From positions 4,524,226 through 4,588,225 of the forward strand of contig CM030937.1 in NCBI GenBank assembly GCA_018136815.1: 64,000 bases of DNA. The letters run 5' to 3'. Under the pieces are notes generated by a model that searched no databases, was not told the origin of the DNA, and was given only the letters and a program-made list of their open reading frames with translations. The stretch is from Isochrysis galbana. Taxonomy: Eukaryota > Haptophyta > Isochrysidales > Isochrysidaceae. The translations under genes were made by a program, and so were the position numbers. Shown here one piece after another: positions 8,648-17,849 of the stretch; position 1 is the stretch's first letter; each line of letters begins with the position of its first letter.

Positions 8648-10114
8648 CTAAGCCAACCATCGGAGGAAACGTAGAAGGTCAAAGGGTGCTTGAGGCTCTA
8701 CTGGCACAATGTTCACATACTTGCCATATCGACGTTGCAGATCAGAGTTCATCTCCCCAACCCTGTCAACTAGACCGAGGCGAAATGCGACTTCCCCCGA
8801 ATAAACAGCGCCGTCGAAGAGCCCGTCACCAGCTTTGACCATGCGTTGAAGCTTGCGTTTGCTGGGCGTGCTCCAAATTCGCGAGGTGGAGTTAAATGCA
8901 AGGGATGCGGCTTCGTCAGGCCTCAAGCGATCCCCGCGTCCTTCCCTGACAGCGGTGATGAAGTTCTTGTGCAACTCGTTCAGCAAGCGGCGTTGTCTCT
9001 TCAAGTCTCTGGAACGCATCGGCAAGTAGGGATCGAGTCCGGCCTTTGAGTCGCCCGCCGTGTGCACTCGGCGTTCCACGCCCTTCCTTTTCAATGCAGA
9101 AACATAACCAAATCCCCGCGAAATGACCCCGATCGAACCGATCAGCGAATTGTGATCGGCAACGATTTCGTCCCCAGCGCAGGCGATGTAGTAGCCACCT
9201 GAAGCCTGGTACAGGACAGGATAGCAATTTAGGATGCATGGCAAGACGACGTGGAACTGAGCACGCACGATCTTATGGGAGGGAAGAAACGAACGTCGTG
9301 GTGGGAGGCCCAACGTGCGAGTTAGATTGAACTATGTTGCGGGGGGGGGGGGGGTGGATACCGCAGAATCCTCCACAAAACAAAGTAATTTGACATTGGG
9401 ATAACGCCTGCGCAAGGACTTTAATCGGCGGTAGATGAGCGAAGATTGTGCTGGGGACCCTCCCGGTGAATCAATCAACAAAGCGACGGCACGCGCGCCA
9501 GGAGTCGCAAATGCACGACAAAGCGTCCGTTCAAATCGGTTCAGATTCACGATGTCGCCACTACGCATAGTATTCTGGCAAAGAAACTGCTCAAGAAGCT
9601 CAGGCCGCAATAAGTCGGGGCAGAGCATCGCATGGGAAAGACCTAGCCGCATTTCATCGTCAGTCGCAATTATTCCGCGCATCTTCACCAGTGCGACGGT
9701 TGGGGGGTAGCGGAGAAACGTGCACAGCGATGACCGGAGAAGGTGGAACACCCCCTTCACCAATCGGCTGACAATGCTCGTCATGCGCTCATAGACAATC
9801 CAGTTTGAGCTGAGGGCAATGATTATTGCAGTAACGGCGCCAAGCGTCCCATTGATCTCCGGATACGCGATCGGACCGCTTGGCGGGGCGGGCCTGGGCT
9901 GCCGGCGGAGTGGACCGGAGGGCAGTCGCCGCGCTGGTTCACGCGCTAGGTTGGGTCCGGTCCTCTCGGGGGACGAATGGAGTGCGGAGAAGACGGAGCG
10001 AGCACTCACATCCGGTGTGCATCCAATGAGCATGCAGATTAGTGCCATGCGAATGCGCGGGCGCTGCGCCGCCCTCGTAACCGGGTTGAGCCGTGGGGAC
10101 GGTGGCGCCACCAT
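8648..10114 (-). CDS. S49-family (SppA/SohB-like) membrane serine protease, two exons
   Basis: Signal-peptide-peptidase-A-type protease. Exon 1 is 10114-9362 and exon 2 is 9205-8648; the 156-nt intron starts GTATCC, contains a long C-run on the coding strand, and ends TACCAG. Splicing joins CFVEDSA to ASGGYYIACAGDEIVAD, restoring the S49 nucleophile region (about S253 in SGGYY). The other catalytic residue is probably the Lys in TAGDSKAGLDPYLP (about K305). Earlier landmarks are VALVKMRGIIA, LLIDSPGGS and the oligomer-type LIGSIGVISRGFGY. A hydrophobic stretch near residues 91-108 (GAVTAIIIALSSNWIV) is a membrane segment and MALICMLIG near the start may be a signal. The ATG at 10114 is chosen because the frame further upstream has no ATG. 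About 436 residues. Family is strong, location inferred. Confidence 0.88.
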
Positions 10115-10188
10115 GGCGAGCGTCGGGGGCTCTGTCAGCCAGTACAAAAACACTGTCTAAATTAGTTTTGTAGTAAAATATCCCCCTT

Positions 10189-10221
10189 TGAACGCCGCCG
10201 TCCGCTGCTTGTCGCCCCTTG
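10189..10221 (-). repeat. Short repeat shared with 42530-42562
   Basis: GGGGCGACAAGCAGCGGACG followed by GCGGCGTTCA on the minus strand recurs on the plus strand at 42532-42562 with one change. It lies 75 bp upstream of the S49 gene start; the other copy is about 120 bp upstream of the glycosyltransferase-like frame. It could be a regulatory or mobile-element remnant. Confidence 0.5.
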
Positions 10222-10396
10222 TTCACGTTTCCGTGTATGCGTCTTCTACGGGGTACCTGGAGCCTGGCGTGGCCTAGACTAAATGGATTTGTGCTAGTGC
10301 CTTTGCCGCTCCGCCCTTAGAAACAAAAACAAGGAGGCGAAAGAGGATGGTGGTGGGTGGTGGGTAGTAGGTAAGCTTGAAGCTTGAAGTTGAAGC

Positions 10397-10516
10397 TTAA
10401 AAAAACACATCTGAAGATTCAGGGCTAACACCTACTTCTATTCCGGTAGCCTCTATCTCACGACTGCCATCGCCCTTCCATTCCTTCCCCCCGCATCTTC
10501 GCAACTAAGTTTATAG
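10397..10516 (-). mobile_element. Short 5'-inverted LINE-family insertion
   Basis: Read on the minus strand it goes from the inverted leader TATAAACTTAGTTG through about 95 bp to TGTTAGCCCTGAATCTTCAG and ends ATGTGTTTTTT at 10397. It has the same head-to-tail arrangement as 5776-6290 and 18252-18350. The inverted 5' segment continues rightward past 10516 for an undetermined distance. Confidence 0.6.
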
Positions 10517-10766
10517 GAAAATCCGAATCGAAACTAGACGACCAAGAGACGAGCCACAGTCTCCCACCCCCTTCTCTCCAACTCCCGGCCGAAGCAGAGC
10601 GCGCGGCCTCCCAGGAACCAGCTTCTCCGCTAAAGAGGGAACTGGGGAAGGGTAAGGGGGTTGCTAGGGGTTAAGGTTGGGTAGCAGGGAGGTACACTAG
10701 CAAGCTGCCTCACGCCGCATATGTAGCGGGAATTTTGAATTTTTAAGAAGATTTTTTTTTCGCAAC

Positions 10767-11215
10767 TAAGTTTATACTTGGTTGACCCATGGGGGGGCAC
10801 GAGCCCCCCCCTCTCTCCACTCCTCCCCTGCCATGGGGGAGGAACCACCCATCCTCCTGGCACGCCTGATGGCTTGCCAGGAGGCCACTGCCCTACTGAC
10901 CCACTCCCTTCCCCACAGGCTCGCCCCATTCGCCATTCGCCCATCCTGGCCCCTCGTGACTCGTGACCAGCCCATTGCTCCAACCCCCCTTCCCCCCCTG
11001 GTCGACAGGCAGACAGGTGCAGCGTGGGGGCCCCAGAGGCTCAGGAGCGCCAGCGAGGCAGAGGGAGGGGAGGCCAGGGCCCAGCCTCAGCCTCCTCTGC
11101 CCCCTGAGCTGGCCTCCAGGAGCCTCCAGGGGCCGCCATAGGGCAGCTGGAGGCCTGCCGCAGGCGCGTGCCGCAGGAGAGGGGAGAGAGTAGGGACAGG
11201 CCAGGATTTCGGATT
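10767..11215 (+). mobile_element. SINE-like or LINE-leader repeat copy
   Basis: Starts CAACTAAGTTTATACTTGG and continues through a CCATGGGGGGG-type segment, a CACCCATCCTCCTGGCACGC block and a GTCGACAGGCAGACAGG block. The copy at 33257-33735 matches it nearly throughout. A rearranged relative is inside 40414-41485, and the first 200 bp occur inverted at 5776-5985. Open frames across it differ between copies by frameshifts, so it is not treated as a gene. Confidence 0.75.
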
Positions 11216-11234
11216 TTTTTTTCGAAATTTGGGC

Positions 11235-11279
11235 GTGGTTTTTCAACATATCTGTTTTCTTTTTAGTTATTAACAACAG
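11235..11279 (+). repeat. 45-bp repeat also at 44498-44543
   Basis: The block starting GTGGTTTTTCAACATATC and ending AGTTATTAACAACAG is identical to one at 44498-44543 except for one extra T. Each is followed, at different spacing, by a copy of the GTGCACGCCGTGCG repeat, so both probably mark the edge of the same element family. Confidence 0.7.
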
Positions 11280-11289
11280 TGGTACAAAA

Positions 11290-11760
11290 CAAAGCTAATC
11301 GCCGTATACATGTGCATAGAAACTTTCCCCTAAGGCCCACATTAACGTAAAGTCGCCGAGATGTTTCGTTTACGCAGCACATGTGATTACTTGCAATCAT
11401 TGTGCACGCCGTGCGTATGCGCATCGACTTCCCCCCTCGCGAGGGCGCCGTGCGTGCGCATAGAAACTTTTTTCCCTAAGGCCCACATTAACGTAAAGTA
11501 GCCATATACGAGATGTTTCGTTTGCGCAGCACGTGTGATTGCTTGCAATCATTGTGCACGCCGTGCGTATGCACATCGGCTCCCCCCCCCCCCCCGCGGG
11601 GCGCCGTGCGTGCGCATAGCAACTTCCAGGAAGGTGCACGCCGTGCGTTCACTCTTTCCGCGGGGGGACTCTGGACGCAGAGGCGGTCGGGAACCGCGGG
11701 GGCACCCCTGGGACCGGGGAAAATATTACCGTATATTGCGAAAACACTAACGTAAACAAT
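11290..11760 (+). repeat. GTGCACGCCGTGCG dispersed repeat with internal tandem units
   Basis: Two direct units of about 150 bp (AGAAACTTT...CCCTAAGGCCCACATTAACG, then GAGATGTTTCGTTT...GCAGCACRTGTGATT and TTGCAATCATTGTGCACGCC) start near 11318 and 11462. A third part (11632-11760) ends in CACTAACGTAAAC. An inverted copy is at 44865-45245 and a partial one flanks the hAT-type element at 2513-3400. Confidence 0.8.
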
Positions 11761-11949
11761 CGATAGGTCTTGGGGTCTCTCCCCTCCCCCCGGGCCCCCT
11801 CCCCCGGGTCCCCTCCTCGCACCTCTCCAGGCGCAGCGTCCTCGGCTGCGCGTGACGCGCCGCCAACGGCGGCGCCGAATCCAGGTAAAAGTGCAGGCAC
11901 AGCGTCCGCCAACGGTTCGGCTGCAGCCGCGACAGGCCCACCGACCACA

Positions 11950-13715
11950 GAAAAAAAAAACTTCTGAAGATTCAGGGCTACACACCTACTATTTATGGGA
12001 CTTCCCTTCGCTATCTACACCGCCCTTATCATCCCTCCCTCCACCTCTTCCCCTGCCCCCCTTCTTTCCTTTTTCTTCGGTTTCCGGGGTCCGGCCTCGG
12101 TGCGCTACCTGAGGCCTGGTTTAGAGTGTGGGGTCCGGGCAGGCCTTCTGGAATTGTCTTTGTTGTCGAGTGTGTCCGTCTGGTCGCTTTTTGTTTGTTT
12201 GGTTTATATCCAGGTTCCATTGTCTCTATCAGCGACTTTGGTAGGTGTATCGATGTTTCAATTTCCTTTGTTCCCTTGTTCCGTGGTCCCCTCGACAGCG
12301 TGTGCGATCCCCAGCTTGGAGGCTAGTTCCACTAGCTCCGCGCTGGGCTTAAGACCGCCTTTGTCGTTCCTGTTGAAAACGGGTCTCAAGTCGTTCATGT
12401 CTATCCTTTTTTTAGGCTGTCTTCCCATGCCCGCTTGGGCGGTTCTCGCCGAGTCGGTTTCTTGTGCGAAGAGGAGTGCTTTACTTAGTATGGTGTATCT
12501 CTCTATTATTCTTATTAGTATGGATTCTTCCGAGAATTTGATGCCGTCGTAATGTATCCTATAGAAGTCTGTGAGTATATATCTCCACGCTAATAGGTAT
12601 AGTACGTATATCGCTTTCGGGGCGTCTCCTTTTGGGTAGATGAATAGGTTGTCTACAATGGTTTCTTCCCTGCTCCTTTCTAATCCTGGTGTGAACCGTG
12701 CAATTTTATTCAGTTCGCCTAGGATGTTGGTTATCCCGGGGCATTCGCCTAGGTGTGTCGAGGACTCATCCGTTTCCCCACAAATGCGGCACGTGTTGGC
12801 TCTGTCTGGAAAGCGGTTGTATGTGCCCACTCGCCTGTGTGTAATATGTTTGAAGTGTAGGTGCATGTCCCTCGCCGTTACCATTGGCGTGGTGTATATT
12901 CGCGCCAGGTGCGCCCATGTATCCCCTGGTATTTGGAGTTTTTCCTCCCATTTGGCCGGCCCCGTGAGGCGTTTGCGTTTGCGGTCTTTACGCTGAAGTG
13001 CCTCGGCTATATGTTCTACCCCGGTGCCGTCTAGCGGCGTTTTGCCGTCTAGCGTGTATTCGTCCGCTAGCGGGTATTCTAGCCTTTTGTTGGTTTTGTA
13101 TCCTTCCCCCCATCTCGCCGGTGGGGATATGTCTAGGTTTGTGGGTGCGGCGAGTAGTCTATTCCCGATTATAGGTGTGCCTAGGTATGAGAGCTCCGTC
13201 TCATACCACGTTCCCTTGAGGTTCGCGTAGTATTCCCCGTCTAACGTAATTCGTATTTCGGGCTGTGGTTCCTCCGGGTCGTGATGGTTGCCGGTTATAT
13301 CGCGCCATGGATGTGCGCTTTCCGTTTCGGACGCGCTTTTTGCTGTCGTCAATGTCTCCGTGGCGTGTCTAACTAGTGTGTCCCATGTTTCCAAGAATTT
13401 GTCCCTTGGGATATATTCTCCCTGAAATTGTATATACGTATCGTTGTTTCTGAGGTATTGCGAGCATTCTTCGCTACTATAGGGTATGCTCGCTTCGTGG
13501 TCTTTGAAGACGTTGTGTAAGGTGTTGCATTCTAGCTTGTTCCATAGCTTTGCCCACGTGGGGTTCAGCTTGGGGCCCGGGTGCGTCGGGCTACCCCACA
13601 TGGGTTGTGAGAGTGCTCCTTCCCTGCTCACTTTCAGGGACGTGAGATCTAGTTCGCGGATGTTGTTTAGCGCCTGTTTCCAGAACGCAGGGAGTTTGCT
13701 TTTGCCCGCTATGGC
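11950..13715 (-). mobile_element. 5'-truncated LINE (non-LTR retrotransposon)
   Basis: Runs on the minus strand from a truncation point near 13715, through the end of ORF2 (12258-13715), a 3' untranslated region of about 290 bp and the terminal GTAGCCCTGAATCTTCAG, to a T-run at 11950. The 3' terminal block is shared with insertions ending at 6290, 10397, 18350 and 38520. The right edge abuts the repeat at 13713-13825. I could not identify a target-site duplication. Confidence 0.8.
12258..13715 (-). pseudogene. LINE ORF2 C-terminal region with zinc-binding RT tail
   Basis: About 485 codons stay open without an ATG at the right place; the frame continues upstream of 13631 as KLPAFWKQALNNIRELDLTSLK, so it is a truncated polyprotein. 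The region DTWAHLARIYTTPM...HLHFKHITHRRVGTYN followed by CRICGETDESSTHLGEC is the cysteine-histidine tail seen after the reverse transcriptase of many LINEs. The catalytic RT domain and endonuclease are missing. The absence of stops suggests a fairly recent insertion. A degenerate copy of the segment IARFTPGLERSREE / LFIYPKGD occurs at about 45800-45950. Confidence 0.85.
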
Positions 13716-13825
13716 GTCTCTCTCTTATAATTTTAACAAGATCTAATGTTAAACAACTACAATACAACTGTGGACATTTGATCGCTCAATTCGACTGATG
13801 TCCCACTATTGACGGAACGACACCT
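13713..13825 (+). repeat. 113-bp repeat, copies at 45269-45380 and 19868-19935
   Basis: Begins GGCGTCTCTCTCTTATAAT and ends TTGACGGAACGACACCT. The 45.3-kb copy is nearly identical; the copy at 19868-19935 is inverted and more diverged. All three end at the same GACGGAACGACACCT boundary, which may be an element terminus. Confidence 0.8.
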
Positions 13826-13829
13826 ATGT

Positions 13830-14500
13830 TGGGCCCACTCGCGCGGGGAGGGGGGGGGGGGGGGGCACGCGGGAATGAAATGACCGTTTTGTTCGGTGAG
13901 TCGCAACGGCGCGAACGAGTACGTGATACTTTCACGTGTTTTAAGACTTGGTGGAGGGGGCGGAGGGCGGTGGCAACAAGTGACGGGAGCGACGGGCGGC
14001 GAGCGTCATGCCGCCAAATGACAGCCAAGCAGGTCACGCCACTCTCCCCTTCCCCTCGCCCCTCTGCCCCTGCCCCATGCGTGCTGACCCGTGCCCGCAC
14101 ATCTCCCTCGCCCTTGCAGGTCAGCGAGGCCGCAAACGCCGCTGCACGAGCCGCGTTGCGTGGCGTGGGAGCGGCGGCAGTGATGCTGCGAGCCCCACGT
14201 CCGCACGCGAGGTCGACGGCGGCGACTGCTTTCCCTGTCTGATCAAGTTGAATCGTCTGTGCTGTTGCGCTACAATGGCAACAAGCGCGCAGGAGAAGGA
14301 CGCGCGTGATGTGGGCGTGTGTGTGTGAGCATGTTGTAGTATAGCATCTTGTCTTTTTATGCTGTTGTCTATCTATACTCTCTATGTATGGTCTATCTAC
14401 ATGCAAAACACCTTTAGATAGTAGATAAGTAGGTGTTCGGAGATCTCGGAGTGCGTGAGCGCGTTAGCTTACTTAGTAGAAAAGCAGAAAACTTGACTAC
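13830..14500. other. GC-rich region open on both strands; no gene supported
   Basis: Frames at 13826-14242 (+) and 13786-14406 (-) are open mainly because of high GC. Ala-rich EAANAAARAALRGVGAAAV on the plus strand is the most protein-like stretch. No domain is recognised and the repeat at the left end makes a start uncertain. Confidence 0.3.
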
Positions 14501-14600
14501 ATAACTACATATTTTCTACATATTTGGGCGTGGAGTCTACATATTTTCAACATATTTCAGCGACATATTTGGGCGATTTTTTCTACATATTTTTACCTAC
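14500..14600. repeat. AT-rich CTACATATTTGGGC cluster, probable transposon subterminal repeats
   Basis: CTACATATTT, CAACATATTT and GACATATTTGGGCG are repeated five or six times and the block ends TACCTACCCCTA. Similar motifs fill the subterminal regions of the hAT-type element at 2513-3400. TAGGGGTAGG also starts or ends clusters at 15012 and 20693. Confidence 0.55.
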
Positions 14601-14860
14601 CCCTATTGCGCTTATTGCGGTTATACCGCAACATCACCGACGCTTCCACTTGATCAGCTAAGGTACTAGCCCGATCAGCATCAAACAAACATTGCAACAA
14701 TGAAAACACACGTTCTGAAGAAGCTGGGTTTGGGGCTCAGACAAAGAGCCACCCTTGCCGCTAAGGCCCAAGTTGGGAACTTGGTGTGGTTAGATGCCCA
14801 CCACCCAAGCACCTGCTTGGTGAATTCCTTCACATACATCTGCATGGTCAATGTTAGTGC
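14593..14860 (-). pseudogene. hAT transposase C-terminal (dimerisation) fragment, frameshifted
   Basis: Two adjacent frames read together as a hAT dimerisation domain: QVLGWWASNHTKFPTWALAA...LCLSPKPS, then after a frameshift near 14725, ASSERVFSLLQ...STLADQVEASVMLRYNR and a stop at 14593-14595. WW-N-FP and SERVFS are hallmarks of the family. The fragment LADQVEASIMLRFNS at about 21050-21130 (-) is a second relic of the same element type. Not related closely to the intact transposase at 34047-36188. Confidence 0.7.
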
Positions 14861-14924
14861 TAGTGCCCCCCGCCCCCCCAAAAAGGCTAAAATTATCTCC
14901 CGCCCACCCCCCCACCCCCCCAAA

Positions 14925-15012
14925 TATCCAGGAAGTATCCGAGATATATCCATTTGGGACCCCCCCCCAGAGATATCCAAGACAAATATCCGGATAAAGA
15001 TGCCTACCCCTA
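14925..15012. repeat. AAATATCC-type AT-rich cluster
   Basis: Repeated ATATCC / GATATATCC motifs ending GCCTACCCCTA at 15012. Similar clusters are at 20693-20810 (starting TAGGGGTAGGC) and 61280-61375. Confidence 0.45.
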
Positions 15013-15014
15013 CG

Positions 15015-15760
15015 CCGCTCGCCCTCGCCACTGCCCGCCATCCATCCTCCCGCCATTGAGGTGCATCAGCCCGTCCAACCCGCCCAGTTCCAAAATACCG
15101 TGCCTCCCGCCGCCTACCTTCCGTACCTTCCGGTTCCCTCCGTCCCATCCGTAACCTCCAATCTGTCAGAGCGTCGCTCACCGCCGTCGGATAGACAACC
15201 TCGACGGCGGTGTAGTGGCCCCCCTCACCATCATCATGGGAGGAGCAGGGTAGCCGGGTGCCGGGGGGCAGGCGTGCGACGTCCGTCTGCACGTGTGTCA
15301 CGCGGCGACCGTCCACGCCAGCCTTCTCGGGCGTGAGCACCTGAGCACCTCAAAGTGGCGGTCCTTGAGGCGCCAGCCACCAACCACAACCACCAAGGCC
15401 GGGCACGAACAAGCCGGGGCGCTTGTTGCCCACGGAGCGCGCACTCGCGGACAAGGGATGGTAGAGAAACCCCTTGGCCCCCGCCCTCGCGTTGGGCGTC
15501 ACCGGGCACACGAGGAGGGGGAAGACGTCGGGGAAGCGGGGGCGCAGCTGGCGCATCTAGCGATCGCGGAGAGTCCCAGGGGAGGGAGGGGGGGGAGGGG
15601 GGGGCGGTGAGAGGGGCCGGGGGGGGGGGGCGTCAAATTTCAGGATCGCTTGGGGGAGACGGTCTCGCATACGACCAGGGATTCTCGGTAGCATTTTCTA
15701 GCGTTTTCAGGGTCCAATTTTTGGACCCCAATTTTCTCTCGGGGGTCGTATGCGTAGGGT
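15015..15760. other. GC-rich stretch, no gene supported
   Basis: Open frames exist on both strands (for example 15234-15509 minus, 15355-15620 plus) with no recognisable domain, and a G-run near 15590-15630 would disrupt any of them. Possibly degenerate coding sequence of the hAT-like element to its left. Confidence 0.3.
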
Positions 15761-15844
15761 CTTTAAGAGTACTCCTAGAGCAAGATTCTCACATAGGAGA
15801 ATGTACTTTGAGCGCGCAGAATACTTTTGTTACCGTACGAGTAT

Positions 15845-16140
15845 TCATGCTCGCCGCTGCACCTCTTCCTCCCCCTCTCTCCGACATCTTTATCAACTCC
15901 TTTTCCTCCACCTCTCTTTCTCCCTCTTTCATTCCCTATTTTTCTCTTTTTCTCTTTCTCCCCTTCCTCTCTTTTCTCCCCCCCCCCCCCCATCCGTCGT
16001 CCCCCTATCCCTCCTGCTCCTCTCCTCCTTTCTCTCAAACCCTCTCTTTTAGATATCTCCCCCCCCTTCATTCTCTCCCCCTCTGTCCCCTCTCTCACTC
16101 CTTCTTCACTCCTCTCTCACCTTCCTCGTGTCGGTGACGG
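15845..16140 (+). promoter_or_regulatory. Long pyrimidine-rich tract before the 16194 gene
   Basis: About 300 bp of almost uninterrupted C and T on the coding strand end 55 bp before the ATG at 16194. Similar but shorter tracts precede the genes at 28180 and 62220, and their complements precede the minus-strand genes starting at 36188 and 49032. A pyrimidine-patch core promoter or 5' untranslated region is the likely role. Confidence 0.45.
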
Positions 16141-16193
16141 GCGCCGCCGTCTTCTCACCCTCGGCGCGGGAGCCACCTACACGAGCTGACGAG

Positions 16194-16835
16194 ATGGACG
16201 TGGCCGGCGGCACCGAGGCCGACGTCGAGGGTGTGATTGTGCTCAGCATTTCTGTGCTCGGTGTGCTGCTCTGCGGCAGCCTCTGCTGCTGCCTGTGCGT
16301 CTATCCAAGGATGCTGACGAGCAGCTGGAAGAGGATACGCGGGCAGACAAAGCGGCGCAGCAAGAAATTAAGACAGAAAATCGGCAAAGCACGTGAAGCT
16401 ACCCGACTCAAACATACGTCGCGTCCTTATCGGAAGGTGCGCACAGCCATCCCCGTCGATGAGGTGTCTTCGGCTGATGAACAGATCGACGGCCCTCGCA
16501 CGCAAGCTGCCGAAGAAGGCACATCGCCCAGGGCTATGGCTTGGCCTGCGAATGAGTTGAGACCGCAAGCATTGGGCCTTGAGAGTTCCAAAGGATGTTC
16601 TTCAGCTGATCGAGGTGCGACGCTCGAATTTGCGCCATCGCAAACGACAGCCGGGCACATCATCGATATGGCTGCCCCACCACCGGTGCGCACTTTAGCT
16701 GACATTAATGGGCCTCTTCAATTCCAGCAGCAGCTTCAACCTCCACGCAATGTGGGATATGCTGAGGGAGATGATCTTACCATGGTGGCACTCGCCAGAT
16801 TGCCGCCACGATCGCAAGAGCGCGCAGAGGTGTAG
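16194..16835 (+). CDS. Single-pass membrane protein, basic cytoplasmic tail, unknown function
   Basis: 213 residues from the first ATG (16194). The N-terminus is short and acidic, then EGVIVLSISVLGVLLCGSLCCCLCVY (about residues 12-37) is a strong membrane segment with a Cys cluster likely to be palmitoylated. It is followed by a very basic stretch (KRIRGQTKRRSKKLRQKIGK) that should hold the C-terminus in the cytoplasm. The rest is low-complexity and polar. No domain is recognised. The architecture resembles that of the 21827-22405 gene but the sequences are not alike. Confidence 0.7.
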   Translation: MDVAGGTEADVEGVIVLSISVLGVLLCGSLCCCLCVYPRMLTSSWKRIRGQTKRRSKKLRQKIGKAREATRLKHTSRPYRKVRTAIPVDEVSSADEQIDGPRTQAAEEGTSPRAMAWPANELRPQALGLESSKGCSSADRGATLEFAPSQTTAGHIIDMAAPPPVRTLADINGPLQFQQQLQPPRNVGYAEGDDLTMVALARLPPRSQERAEV

Positions 16836-17647
16836 CACTAAGCGTGGACTGCACCAGACGTGCTGCTGTCTCTCACCTCGTACGAATACTTGAGTATGTG
16901 TTGGCGCTCATGCTCTTTGTCGGACAACGTCTGCTTGCCTCCAAGCTGAAATCACAAGGCTAATGACTGCATATCCACGTGAGAGTGTCCGTTTAATTCC
17001 TTTGCTTCTTGCTCATTGATCTGCTGCATATTTGACACTTGGGTTGAATGCGATCGACAACATACTCTGCCTAGTGCATGAGAGCCCCGTCTTTTCATAG
17101 AACAAAACTTAACGCTTTCACGGCGTGGGTCGTTGCTCGCCTGTTCGGATTTGGTCAGAGATTTGATTGAGATCCCCCGGCATGATGCTGGCCATCACCG
17201 GTCGTGTTCAGCAAACAATTGCGTCCTGACGCCTGCTAGCGAGCTCACAATATGCAACGGACAACCAGTAGCCAGTATGGCGGTCAATCAAGGGCTTTTT
17301 AACGACTAGTGAGGGTTGGACTGCATTTTTTTGACCGTGGCGCGATGCCCAATAAGAATCTCCAGGTGGGGCCACCTGTTACCACGAAAATCTTCGCTCC
17401 TCGCCAAGAAATGGTGCGATTCGACCACCCTACCACCCTGCTCCCAGGGCGCTATGGATTTAGCGTTTTGTCACATCCCGCATCCCGCTGACCCGCCGCG
17501 ATTCCCACGACTACTACTGCTGTACGAAATTGGCAGGACTAGTTGTTGGTTGTTGGGACGATGTGCCCGGTTGCCAAACCTTACTTACGTCATGCGTCAG
17601 GTTGAAGGGACCTGACGCAACCTGACGTCAGTGACGTCAGACCTGAT
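16836..17647. other. Intergenic, no gene seen
   Basis: 3' flank of the membrane-protein gene followed by sequence without supportable frames. Near 17590-17645 there are repeated CCTGACG[C/T]CA motifs (CGTCAGGTTG, CCTGACGCAACC, CCTGACGTCAGTGACGTCAG) that resemble a subterminal or palindromic element end. Confidence 0.35.
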
Positions 17648-17795
17648 AGGGCGGTCAAACAGTGTTTTTTATAAGGGGTGAAAAAATGACCATCTCAGAA
17701 TTGAGGAAATTTAAGGATTTTTTTCGGGAGAAAGTTCCCAATACACCCAACTAGCACATATCCGGGGCCCATTAGGACCCGGACCCCCCCCTTGG
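17648..17795 (+). repeat. Repeat with inverted partner at 21318-21463
   Basis: Starts AGGGCGGTCAAACAG and continues TTGAGGAAATTTAAGG ... CCCAATACACCCAACTAGCA to GGACCCCCCCC. The reverse complement of 21318-21463 shows the same order of blocks with about 80-85 percent agreement by eye. Between the two lie 3.5 kb including the coiled-coil gene. Confidence 0.75.
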
Positions 17796-17849
17796 GCCCC
17801 CACAACAAAACGTAATCAAAAACTGACAAAAGACGCTAAAATCGCAAAA

